NCBI GenBank assembly: GCA_001872985.1
Contig: MNYA01000405.1
Coordinates: 1,086-6,545, forward strand
Origin: a bacterium CG2_30_54_10
GTDB lineage: Bacteria; Muiribacteriota; Ozemobacteria; Ozemobacterales; Ozemobacteraceae
DNA length: 5,460 nucleotides
Direction: 5' to 3'
A program made the position numbers and the translations under genes. Positions 1 through 5,460 of the stretch are shown piece after piece; the first letter of the stretch is position 1, and each line of letters starts with the position of its first letter. The notes below the pieces were generated by a model that saw only the letters and a list, made by a program, of their open reading frames with translations, searched no databases and was not told the DNA's origin.

Positions 1-2
1 GT

Positions 3-914
3 TGTACCCAAGACTCCGCACAGACCCCAACGACCAAGGATTCGGGCCAGAGTGTCAACGCCCAGGCTCCAGGCCAGGCTCCAGGCCAGGCTCTTGCTGC
101 GATGCCGGCCCATGTCAATGGTTTTTCGGGAAGCGTCCTCGAGACCATGAACTCCGGCGGTTATACCTATGTGAATGTAGACACCGGCACGGACAAGGCC
201 TGGGCAGCAGCGCCACAATGTGTTGTCAAGGTCGGCGACAAGGTTGAAATTCCCCAGGGTTCGCCCATGGAAAAATTTCACAGCAAAACCTTGGATCGTG
301 ATTTCGATCTGATCTATTTCGTTCCGGCCATCAATGTTTCCGGCGTTCCAATGGCTGGTTCCTCAGGCAGCGCCGTTGTTCCTTCCACGGTTTCACCCGC
401 GGTTACTGCCGTGGTTCCCTCCGCCATCTCCTCGGACGCTCCCGCGGTCGGCTCACCGGCCAATACGGCCCCAGCGGTTTCCACGACAGTGTCCACGGCG
501 GTCGGCTCAGCGCCGGCAGTTCCCACAGTTCCGGTCGGCCACCCTGCGATCGGCTCAGCAGGCGTGATTGGAGCCCAGAAGGAAGAGATCGAGGTGACCG
601 GCATTCAGAAAGTCGATGGAGGAAAAACCATCGCCGAGCTGTATTCGGAAAAAGCCGCCTTGGCAGGCAAGGAAGTGAAGGTTCGCGGGAAAGTCGTGAA
701 GTTCAATTCCGGCATCATGGGCAAGAACTGGATGCATATCAAAGACGGAACCGGCGAAAAAGATTCCAGCGATCTTACCCTGACCACACCGACCGATACC
801 GCCAAGGTCGGCGATGTCATTGTCGTTACCGGGGTTTTGGTTGCCGACAAGGATTTCGGCATGGGCTACAAATACTCGATCATCATCGAAGAGGCGAAAC
901 TCACCCACGAATAG
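3..914 (+). CDS. Partial exported (probable lipo-) protein: NrfJ-like domain, repeat linker, C-terminal OB-fold domain
   Basis: The frame is open from the left edge to TAG at 912-914 (303 residues visible), so the true start lies outside the window. The first complete codon is Cys, preceded by a codon ending in GT (Gly fits). A polar Thr/Gln/Ser/Pro-rich stretch follows, as after a lipobox, so a lipoprotein with its signal peptide cut off is likely but inferred. Around residues 40-110 a domain carries the motifs ETMNSGGYTYVNVDTG, AWAA, VKVGDKVEIP, HSKTLDRDFD and IYFV, which I recognise from Geobacter-type 'NrfJ-related' proteins. Residues of about 115-190 are a low-complexity Ala/Val/Pro/Ser/Thr linker. 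Residues of about 195-300 form a beta-rich OB-fold type domain: GKEVKVRGKVVKF, NWMHIKDGTG, VGDVIVVTGVL. The Met codon at 102 is internal and lacks a convincing RBS, so I reject it as the start. The function is unknown; an envelope role tied to respiratory or c-type cytochrome systems is only suggested by the NrfJ name. The 3' end overlaps the convergent gene by 14 bp. Confidence 0.8.
   Translation, partial: CTQDSAQTPTTKDSGQSVNAQAPGQAPGQALAAMPAHVNGFSGSVLETMNSGGYTYVNVDTGTDKAWAAAPQCVVKVGDKVEIPQGSPMEKFHSKTLDRDFDLIYFVPAINVSGVPMAGSSGSAVVPSTVSPAVTAVVPSAISSDAPAVGSPANTAPAVSTTVSTAVGSAPAVPTVPVGHPAIGSAGVIGAQKEEIEVTGIQKVDGGKTIAELYSEKAALAGKEVKVRGKVVKFNSGIMGKNWMHIKDGTGEKDSSDLTLTTPTDTAKVGDVIVVTGVLVADKDFGMGYKYSIIIEEAKLTHE
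63..92 (+). repeat. 12-bp in-frame tandem repeat (QAPG units)
   Basis: The unit CAGGCTCCAGGC occurs at 63-74 and 75-86, with a half unit at 87-92. It encodes Gln-Ala-Pro-Gly repeats just after the presumed lipidated Cys. The period is a multiple of three, so copy-number changes would alter only the length of the flexible tether. Confidence 0.85.
444..557 (+). repeat. Dispersed 12-bp in-frame repeats in the linker
   Basis: GCGGTCGGCTCA is found at 444-455 and 498-509, with a one-mismatch copy (GCGATCGGCTCA) at 546-557. The copies are 54 and 48 bp apart, all in frame, and encode Ala-Val/Ile-Gly-Ser. They sit in a Val/Ala/Pro/Ser/Thr-rich linker between two folded domains, suggesting that the linker grew by local duplication. 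Confidence 0.75.
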
Positions 915-3297
915 ATCTTCCCCCCATTATCAGCGCAACCAAAGAAACGTAAGCCAGGGCGAAAGTAAAGGAACCAGCCAGCAGTACCGCCTCAAAAGAG
1001 ATAAGAAATAAAACCAAATTGAAGAAAATGGCGATCAGATAACTTACCGGCATAGTACCGGAAAGGCGGATTCCGATATACAAAGAGAACGGGATTGCCG
1101 CCAGGAGAACGACAATGAAGCCTGTCGCGGAGACCGATTGAATCCGAGGGGTTTGTAGAACAGCCGGTCTCGTAAGCAAAAAAAGAATTAAAATCGTTAA
1201 CCCCATGTTAAGCAACGGCCGGTATGTTTCCCTGCGTATTTTGTCGATCGCGTTTATTTCCGTGCGCGTTTCCATTCTCTTGAGCATTCCTGGGCGCAAT
1301 CCCGGACCCATTCCCTTGGCGAGTTGCGCGGGAGTGAAATATCCGGATGGGGGGCTTCCCTGTTTCCACATGTATGGGAAAAGATCTTCGAACTCCTGAA
1401 GGTTCCCTGAAAAAAGTGTAGCGTAAAACCCCCCAATCATGAAAAGCAATATGACCGGCGTTTTTCCGCTGTAATCTTTCACCAGATATAGGAACAGGAA
1501 CAGCACCATGAAGGCAGCGACGAGGTTGACCGCCAAAAGCAGAAACCGGAAACCCTTCCGTTTCGGGTAAAGAACCAGTAGTCCGATAAAGGTCGATGGC
1601 TTCCTGCCCGCCAGATTCGAAGGGGCGATCCCAAGTGATGGCGGCGGCGAGCCTTCCCCGAAGAGGTGCCCCATGGCTACCGGCAGGAGAAGTCCCAGTG
1701 GGCCAAAGAAAAGCGATTCGAAAAGAGGCGCCTCGGGCCCGACATACCAACTTTTCAAGACGAAATTTGCCAGAAGAACCACGCAAAGCCCCTGAAACAG
1801 AAACTCTTCAACATTCCGAAATATCTTGATCCTTCGCCAATCAAACATGGAAGAACGAACCAGGCTTTGCATCAACAACCAACGCCACACCAGAAAGATC
1901 CCCGTCAGGCACAAAAGAGCGGGGACTGGCCCCCATAAAACCGAAAAATCGTAGAAACCATGGGCCAGAACAGCTAGACAGAAGAACAATCCCAACCGCA
2001 AGGGCCGCATCCAACCAGGCCCCTTGGGAATCAAACCGTACCCCGTGATCGAACAGAAAGCCATGTGGACGCTGCTACAGAAAAATCCCCTTCCGAAAAA
2101 AGAGGCTGAAAAAGGGTCGGAAAAATAACTGAGGTTTTCTTCGAAAGCGAAGCCGAGCCCGGACATCGACGCATAAATGAGAAAATCGCCGGGCTCCTTC
2201 AAACGACGCGTGAAAATGAAAATGAAAAGAAGGGGAAGCAGCTTCAATCCCTCTTCCAGAAGCCCAACATTCAGGACCAGATCCGCAAAGTATTTCGGCC
2301 AGCTCCCAATAAAATTCGCGCCCGAAGGCGTTTCCACGGAAATATACATACGGAACGCGTCATCAACGAAATAAAGAAGGGGAACCGTCAGCATCCCAAG
2401 CCCGCACGTGAAAATCAATGGAAAATCAGACCCGAGCCCGGTAACATCAATCCGCCGCAGAAAAAGAAACCAGAATAAAAAACTTATCGATGCGCCGATG
2501 AACCCACCCATCGTCCATCGGTTAGCCAAATGATACCAGAGATACGCGGAGTATTTTTCCCATTTCCCGGTTTGAAAATAAGTTTGAAAAACCGAACTTG
2601 GAACCGCCCGTTGCTCGATCCAGGATTCTTCCAGAAGCGATGCGGCTTTTTCGAACTCTTCGCTCCTGGCATTGAAACGGACCATGAAGGCTTTTGTCGA
2701 TGCGGTTGCATTGTTCAAAACAATCTCACGATCCAGGAAGGGACGAGCTTCGGAAAACCTGTTCAACTCAGTAAGGGCACGTCCTTTCAGGAGATTGGCG
2801 AATCTCAGATCGGGGTTTTTTATCCGACCCAGGTAGAACAATGCTTCTTCGTACTTGCTCGTAAAGCCCCGATCGCAGTCATCTCTGAAAATCGCGATCA
2901 GGCCTCGGCCCAGGTTTCCAAGATCGGCGATCGCGGAATCGGAATTCCCAGCCAGGCGACCGTACTTCTCGATCAATTCAGCGAGGTTAACAGCGTCCAT
3001 TCCCGGGAAATGCGCCGCGATGAATTCCCAATGAATCGAAGGGTTGAACGGATCCTGCTTTAGCAGATACTCTTTCCGCTCGATGCAAAGTTCGGGTGGA
3101 AAGGAGTCTTCCTGCCCTGCCGGAAATGGCTGCGCTGGGTCGTGTTTCGGCGTTGGAATGAAAAGGGCAAGGAACCCAACCGTAACGACAAGCAGGCTGA
3201 AGGTGCGGCGGAAGCGCTTCAACCGATTGCCCAACTCGCCCAGGCGGGTTTCCCACCGCTGAGTGGAGCTTTTCAAATCAGTTTGCGGGTGCGACAT
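901..3297 (-). CDS. PrsW-family intramembrane protease, large form with TPR-like and extra membrane regions
   Basis: This is a 798-residue polytopic membrane protein. The PrsW signature motifs are all present in order: E348-E349-x-x-K352 (LLEEGLKLLP), F385-E386-E387-N388 (GFAFEEN), H411 (HMAFCSITGYG) and H446-x-x-x-D450 (HGFYD). These match the Glu/His sites of the PrsW/CPBP membrane-protease superfamily, whose Bacillus member cleaves the anti-sigma factor RsiW. The N-terminus is basic (RLKRFRR) and followed by one membrane segment (about 33-48). A soluble stretch (about 50-258) comes next; part of it (about 145-225, KGRALTELNRFSEARPFLD) looks TPR-like. By the positive-inside rule this part is extracytoplasmic. 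Segments at about 263-280, 292-312, 338-362, 405-423, 433-451 and 456-475 form the core. About 320 further residues add roughly seven more hydrophobic segments, far beyond the usual 200-300-residue size. The ATG at 3297 has only a weak RBS (GAG), but it keeps the basic end and first membrane segment, and the next Met is residue 100. The substrate is unknown. Confidence 0.85.
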   Translation of the reverse strand: MSHPQTDLKSSTQRWETRLGELGNRLKRFRRTFSLLVVTVGFLALFIPTPKHDPAQPFPAGQEDSFPPELCIERKEYLLKQDPFNPSIHWEFIAAHFPGMDAVNLAELIEKYGRLAGNSDSAIADLGNLGRGLIAIFRDDCDRGFTSKYEEALFYLGRIKNPDLRFANLLKGRALTELNRFSEARPFLDREIVLNNATASTKAFMVRFNARSEEFEKAASLLEESWIEQRAVPSSVFQTYFQTGKWEKYSAYLWYHLANRWTMGGFIGASISFLFWFLFLRRIDVTGLGSDFPLIFTCGLGMLTVPLLYFVDDAFRMYISVETPSGANFIGSWPKYFADLVLNVGLLEEGLKLLPLLFIFIFTRRLKEPGDFLIYASMSGLGFAFEENLSYFSDPFSASFFGRGFFCSSVHMAFCSITGYGLIPKGPGWMRPLRLGLFFCLAVLAHGFYDFSVLWGPVPALLCLTGIFLVWRWLLMQSLVRSSMFDWRRIKIFRNVEEFLFQGLCVVLLANFVLKSWYVGPEAPLFESLFFGPLGLLLPVAMGHLFGEGSPPPSLGIAPSNLAGRKPSTFIGLLVLYPKRKGFRFLLLAVNLVAAFMVLFLFLYLVKDYSGKTPVILLFMIGGFYATLFSGNLQEFEDLFPYMWKQGSPPSGYFTPAQLAKGMGPGLRPGMLKRMETRTEINAIDKIRRETYRPLLNMGLTILILFLLTRPAVLQTPRIQSVSATGFIVVLLAAIPFSLYIGIRLSGTMPVSYLIAIFFNLVLFLISFEAVLLAGSFTFALAYVSLVALIMGGRSIRG

Positions 3298-3300
3298 ATT

Positions 3301-3767
3301 TTAATTTCTCAACACGAGGCTAACAAAGGTCGGTCGTGTTGGCAATGCCCCAAAAAAGTCGGCCGATTGGGTACCCCGAATGGATACCTCCAAAGGGAAA
3401 CTCGAATGGGAAACCCGAAAAAGGCAACGGGAGAAATCAGGTTTCCTTCTGTGGAAACGGCTGCAGACCAGCTTCCGTTGAGAGGATGAATGGTTCATGG
3501 CCATGACCGAGTTTCCATTTTTGCAGCAAACCCCAATGTGCCCGTGGGATTTCCCTGATGGCAGACTCCAGATGACAACGTCGCCGGGCATGTAGGGGGG
3601 GGTTTCGCCTTTTTCCAGTTGTTTGGAGCTTTAAGGCCAAGAAGCGCATTTTTAACTCCTTGGACATTCGAGATCATCCCAATTGGGATTCCGGCCTTCT
3701 TGAGGCAGGCAGAAACAAGGTCGGCACAACCGAGATTTCCGCCCTCAGTTCCAGCGGCAAAGAGAAA
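3301..3767 (-). pseudogene. Broken NlpC/P60-type (C40-like) cysteine peptidase gene
   Basis: Two minus-strand reading frames together give an NlpC/P60-like domain. Frame A (3767 to about 3603) reads FAAGTEGGNLGCADLVSACL, then KKAGIP and VKNALLGL, with the presumed catalytic Cys codon at 3726-3728. Frame B (from 3591) reads PGDVVIW, then GHIGVC with the presumed catalytic His codon at 3538-3540, then a G-x-x-VMAMNHSSS segment. Spacing and order fit C40-like peptidases that use a GGNL(A/G)CA active-site motif and act on cell-wall peptides. The frames meet at a C8 tract (3595-3602 on the plus strand), where one extra C would restore a single frame. A second lesion lies before the active site: frame A meets TAA at 3768-3770. 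Adding one T at the TTT (3759-3761) would instead join a frame reading NSASANFS and give a possible ATG at 3799, but without an RBS. No signal peptide or complete N-terminus is visible. Frame B stays open to TAA at 3301-3303; conservation beyond about 3412 is uncertain. It is either a decaying gene or a gene damaged by homopolymer sequencing errors. Confidence 0.7.
3310..3341. other. 8-bp perfect inverted repeat just upstream of the PrsW-like gene
   Basis: CAACACGA at 3310-3317 and TCGTGTTG at 3334-3341 are perfect inverted copies around a 16-nt loop. The near arm ends 12 nt before the ATG at 3297. In the mRNA it could form a hairpin just upstream of the weak ribosome-binding region; as DNA it could be an operator. 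No T-run follows it on either strand, so it does not look like an intrinsic terminator. Arms of this length can arise by chance once or twice in a window of this size. Confidence 0.35.
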
Positions 3768-3861
3768 TTAGCGGAGGCCGAATTTGGAGGGAAAGGCATG
3801 GAGGTAGAAACCCGCCCCAAAGGAAGCACAAATTGGGCAGGCGCCCCCTCTTTTTGAGAAG

Positions 3862-5007
3862 TTAGATTTCCTCGCTGTGATTGAAAACAACTCCCCGCTT
3901 CAGAAGCCCGTCGGTTACCGCCGAAAAAATCTCGGCCTGTCCACCGAACAACTCGGGCGGGAAGACACCTCTTCGCTTGAATGTTCCGTTCAGGATCAGG
4001 CGAGCCATGATAACGTTCGGAAACCCGGTGGCGCGTGCCATCGAGCTGAAGCCCGTTTTCGCATCGAATCGGTCGAGCAGGTCATAGGTATGTCGAACCC
4101 TCTTCCCGGAGCGGGTTCCGGTGCATTGGACACGCATGACTGTGAACTCCTCCTCGCCTGGCTGAAGCTTCCACATCGGGAAAAGCAGTTTGGTGGCAAG
4201 ATCGAGAGGCTTGATCTGGACGCCCTTGACATCGACCGGCGTTTGGGAGAAGAACCCAGTTTCGCGAAGAACCAGCATCAGATCGATGTGTCCGGGATAT
4301 CGCATGGTCTTTTCCTTCATATTAGGGCATCGGATGGTCTTCATGAGTGAGCGCAATCCGTCGGTGTTGAAGGCCTCGAGCGTTCCGACGCCCGGGAGAT
4401 CGACAAGCTCGGGCTCGCTCAAGGCGGGCATGGTTACGATCTTCCCGTTGAGAACGTATCGCGCGGGCCTGGTATATTCCTCGATAACATCGATGGGCGA
4501 AAACGGAGCCTTGTACTCGAAAGGCCATTTGCGTATTCTGGGAAGCCCAGCAACCAGGATCAGCGCTTCTTCGAACTCCTCGAACTCGGCGGCGTATTTC
4601 CCAAGAATCAGGTTCGACATTCCCGGGGCCACGCCGCAATCGACCACGGCGGTGACATTTTTATTCTTGGCAAGACCGTCGAGTTCCATGGCATCCTCAG
4701 GCATGAAGGCTATGTCGGCGATGCATTTTCCGGCCTCAATGACCAACTTGAGGGTTTGGAAACCGAGAAATCCAGGCACCGCACCGATCACAAGATCAGC
4801 CGGCCCGATCAATTCATGAATTTTTTCCGGTTTGGAAAGGTCGGCAGTCACCGTCTTGACATCGGCTCTCTTGGCAAGCCTGGCAAGCGTCTCCGGATCG
4901 CGATCCGCAACCGTGACGCGGAAGTCTTTTTCTTTCGACAGGTCTTCGGCCATCACCGCGCCCACCATTCCGGAGCCGAGTACCATTATGTTCTTCAGTT
5001 GTGCCAT
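3862..5007 (-). CDS. Saccharopine dehydrogenase-family oxidoreductase, lysine 6-dehydrogenase-like
   Basis: This is a 381-residue cytoplasmic NAD(P)-dependent dehydrogenase. An N-terminal Rossmann fold shows GSGMVG (11-16) after strand 1 and Asp35 (VADRD) after strand 2, which usually favours NAD. DCGVAPGM (123-130) marks the start of the catalytic/dimerisation domain. VAGLP (152-156), WPFEYKAPFSP (161-171), TLEAFNTDG (209-217), TMRYPGH (234-240) and RRGVFPPE (345-352) follow. From memory, this set and order resembles Geobacillus lysine 6-dehydrogenase more than true saccharopine dehydrogenase. The likely chemistry is oxidation of the lysine epsilon-amine or a related imine/saccharopine-type reaction, but the substrate is not proven. 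The ATG at 5007 is chosen because AAAGGAAG lies 8 nt upstream and the Rossmann strand begins five residues in; the frame can be extended to a TTG at 5067, but those 20 residues look non-coding. The gene appears intact. It is preceded by a strong promoter and long leader, and its stop is followed by the broken peptidase remnant. Confidence 0.9.
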   Translation of the reverse strand: MAQLKNIMVLGSGMVGAVMAEDLSKEKDFRVTVADRDPETLARLAKRADVKTVTADLSKPEKIHELIGPADLVIGAVPGFLGFQTLKLVIEAGKCIADIAFMPEDAMELDGLAKNKNVTAVVDCGVAPGMSNLILGKYAAEFEEFEEALILVAGLPRIRKWPFEYKAPFSPIDVIEEYTRPARYVLNGKIVTMPALSEPELVDLPGVGTLEAFNTDGLRSLMKTIRCPNMKEKTMRYPGHIDLMLVLRETGFFSQTPVDVKGVQIKPLDLATKLLFPMWKLQPGEEEFTVMRVQCTGTRSGKRVRHTYDLLDRFDAKTGFSSMARATGFPNVIMARLILNGTFKRRGVFPPELFGGQAEIFSAVTDGLLKRGVVFNHSEEI

Positions 5008-5015
5008 GTTCGATG

Positions 5016-5023
5016 CTTCCTTT
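5016..5023 (-). promoter_or_regulatory. Shine-Dalgarno site fixing the dehydrogenase start
   Basis: The minus strand reads AAAGGAAG, eight bases before the ATG at 5007. It supports that start over the upstream TTG, which would place this site inside the coding sequence. It begins 6 nt after the stop codon of the possible leader ORF. Confidence 0.75.
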
Positions 5024-5029
5024 CCACGT

Positions 5030-5179
5030 TCAAGTCTTGTGTTGTGCAATCGCCAGCCAATTCCCAACGTTCGTTATCCGGCCCGGTTGGGTAAGGATAT
5101 CGCCGTAATTTACGCGCCAATTCGAAGGCGGTGGCAAGGTTCTTCGCAAATCCTCAATCGAAAATTTTCCATCCCTCAT
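5030..5179 (-). CDS. Possible 49-residue leader ORF upstream of the dehydrogenase
   Basis: An ATG at 5179 opens a 49-codon frame ending in TGA at 5030-5032, 22 nt before the dehydrogenase ATG. It lies wholly inside the predicted leader transcript. The peptide begins MRDGKFSIEDLRRTLPPP and includes NWRVNYGDIL and NVGNWLAIAQ, with no membrane segment or known motif. RBS support is poor: AGG directly abuts the ATG, and a GGAA lies about 10 nt upstream. It is not enriched in Lys codons (two), so a lysine attenuation peptide is not evident. It could be a real small protein, a translationally coupled leader ORF, or chance. I do not recognise it. Confidence 0.3.
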   Translation of the reverse strand: MRDGKFSIEDLRRTLPPPSNWRVNYGDILTQPGRITNVGNWLAIAQHKT

Positions 5180-5211
5180 CCTATCACTTTTCCGGCATCT
5201 CAGACAATCAG

Positions 5212-5242
5212 GTCGGCTCTGCACGGTTCCGAAGAGCCCGAC
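5212..5242 (-). other. Leader hairpin near the predicted 5' end of the dehydrogenase mRNA
   Basis: Plus-strand arms GTCGGCTCT (5212-5220) and AGAGCCCGAC (5233-5242) are complementary except for one extra C, around a 12-nt loop. In the predicted minus-strand transcript this forms a nine-pair, GC-rich stem with one bulged base, beginning about 11 nt from the expected transcription start. It may stabilise the 5' end or be part of a larger leader fold. No U-run follows, so it is not a terminator. Confidence 0.45.
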
Positions 5243-5259
5243 ACCCAAGGTGCGGAATA

Positions 5260-5289
5260 ATTATACCCGACTATTTTTTGGGGAGGCAA
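5260..5289 (-). promoter_or_regulatory. Sigma70-type promoter for the dehydrogenase
   Basis: The minus strand carries a perfect -10 box TATAAT (plus-strand 5260-5265) and a -35-like TTGCCT (5284-5289), separated by 18 bp that include an A6 tract. Transcription would start near 5252-5254 and run leftwards, giving a leader of roughly 245 nt before the ATG at 5007. The stretch from 5290 to 5398 upstream shows no further gene or site that I can support. Confidence 0.6.
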
Positions 5290-5398
5290 GAGCCCGTCTC
5301 TTATCGCAGAAAGACGATATGCACAAAAGCAAACTGAATTCTGTGATTTTTATGAGTTCAATTTTCGGGTAATGGCGAATCGATGACTGATGGAGTTT

Positions 5399-5460
5399 GT
5401 CATTGCGAGGAGGCAGCGCCGACGAAGCAATCTGGTTCAGCGGGATTGCTTCGCTTCGCT
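5399..5460. repeat. Palindromic REP/MITE-like intergenic repeat, cut by the window edge
   Basis: GTCATTGCGAGG at 5399-5410 is the typical edge of a widespread bacterial intergenic palindrome, whose other edge would be CCTCGCAATGAC. Inside it CGAAGCAATC (5423-5432) and GATTGCTTCG (5444-5453) are perfect inverted 10-bp arms around an 11-nt loop. The sequence then continues into TTCGCTTCGCT and leaves the window, so the matching right edge is not seen. From memory, elements of this form are multicopy in many Desulfobacterota and candidate-phylum genomes. No ORF lies within it, so it would be non-autonomous. Confidence 0.75.

Noticed and set aside
1208..1786. 192-codon open frame on the minus strand
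   Set aside because: It lies in another frame of the PrsW-like gene, has an Arg/Gly/Pro-rich composition without motifs, and the main frame shows clear membrane segments there.
2530..3063. 177-codon plus-strand open frame
   Set aside because: It is antisense to the N-terminal part of the PrsW-like gene, with no recognisable domain and no RBS that I could find.
3316..3344. Promoter for the PrsW-like gene (TTGCCA - 17 bp - TAGCCT on the minus strand)
   Set aside because: The -35 match is fair, but the -10 matches only three of six positions and overlaps the inverted repeat, so it is not distinguishable from chance.
3812..3856. Intrinsic terminator after the dehydrogenase
   Set aside because: Complementary CCCAA/TTGGG bits and a T5 run exist here, but the stem is only five pairs and the T-run is on the plus strand, the wrong side for the minus-strand transcript.
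3660..3857. 65-codon plus-strand open frame in the gap
   Set aside because: It is antisense to the NlpC/P60-like remnant, which gives a better explanation of this DNA; the product has no motif.
4190..4819. 209-codon plus-strand open frame
   Set aside because: It is antisense to the intact, well-conserved dehydrogenase and its Ser/Arg-rich product is typical of a reverse-strand shadow.
5008..5067. Longer dehydrogenase starting at TTG 5067 (401 residues)
   Set aside because: The extra 20 residues do not resemble the family, and a good AAAGGAAG site 8 nt before the ATG at 5007 supports the shorter form.
5008..5255. Lysine riboswitch or lysine attenuator in the dehydrogenase leader
   Set aside because: I could not find the conserved lysine-riboswitch core elements, the leader ORF has only two Lys codons, and no terminator hairpin with a U-run precedes the gene.
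1..5460. CRISPR arrays, tRNA or rRNA genes, transposase genes
   Set aside because: No regularly spaced repeats, no cloverleaf-like or rRNA-like sequence, and no transposase motifs were seen on either strand.

Overview
The window (about 52% GC by eye) looks like a bacterial chromosome from a Gram-negative, probably Desulfobacterota-like ('deltaproteobacterial') or related lineage. This rests on a partial NrfJ-like/OB-fold exported protein of a kind I associate with Geobacter relatives, a large PrsW-type membrane protease, and an intergenic palindromic repeat starting GTCATTGCGAGG. The assignment is inference, not proof.

Layout, left to right. (1) Positions 3-914, plus strand: the 3' part of a gene for an exported protein, probably a lipoprotein. 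It has a GGYTYV-type beta domain, a Val/Ala/Pro/Ser/Thr linker built from short repeats, and a C-terminal OB-fold domain. (2) 901-3297, minus strand: a 798-residue polytopic membrane protein with all the PrsW-family glutamic/metalloprotease-like motifs. It also has a predicted extracytoplasmic TPR-like region and a long extra C-terminal membrane region. It converges on gene 1 and overlaps it by 14 bp. (3) 3298-3861 has no intact gene. Read on the minus strand it contains a clear but broken NlpC/P60-type cysteine peptidase: catalytic Cys and His motifs lie in two frames separated by a C8 tract, and a second lesion removes the N-terminus. (4) 3862-5007, minus strand: an intact 381-residue saccharopine-dehydrogenase-family oxidoreductase, most like lysine 6-dehydrogenase. 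(5) 5008-5460: the upstream region of gene 4, with a near-consensus sigma70 promoter (perfect TATAAT), a roughly 245-nt leader holding a hairpin and a possible 49-codon leader ORF, and at the right edge a palindromic REP/MITE-like repeat cut by the window end.

The dehydrogenase, broken peptidase and PrsW-like gene run in the same direction and may once have been one transcription unit. No metabolic link between them is evident. The most distinctive items are the PrsW protein with large additions at both ends, the homopolymer-associated breakage of the NlpC/P60 gene, and the long structured leader in front of the dehydrogenase.
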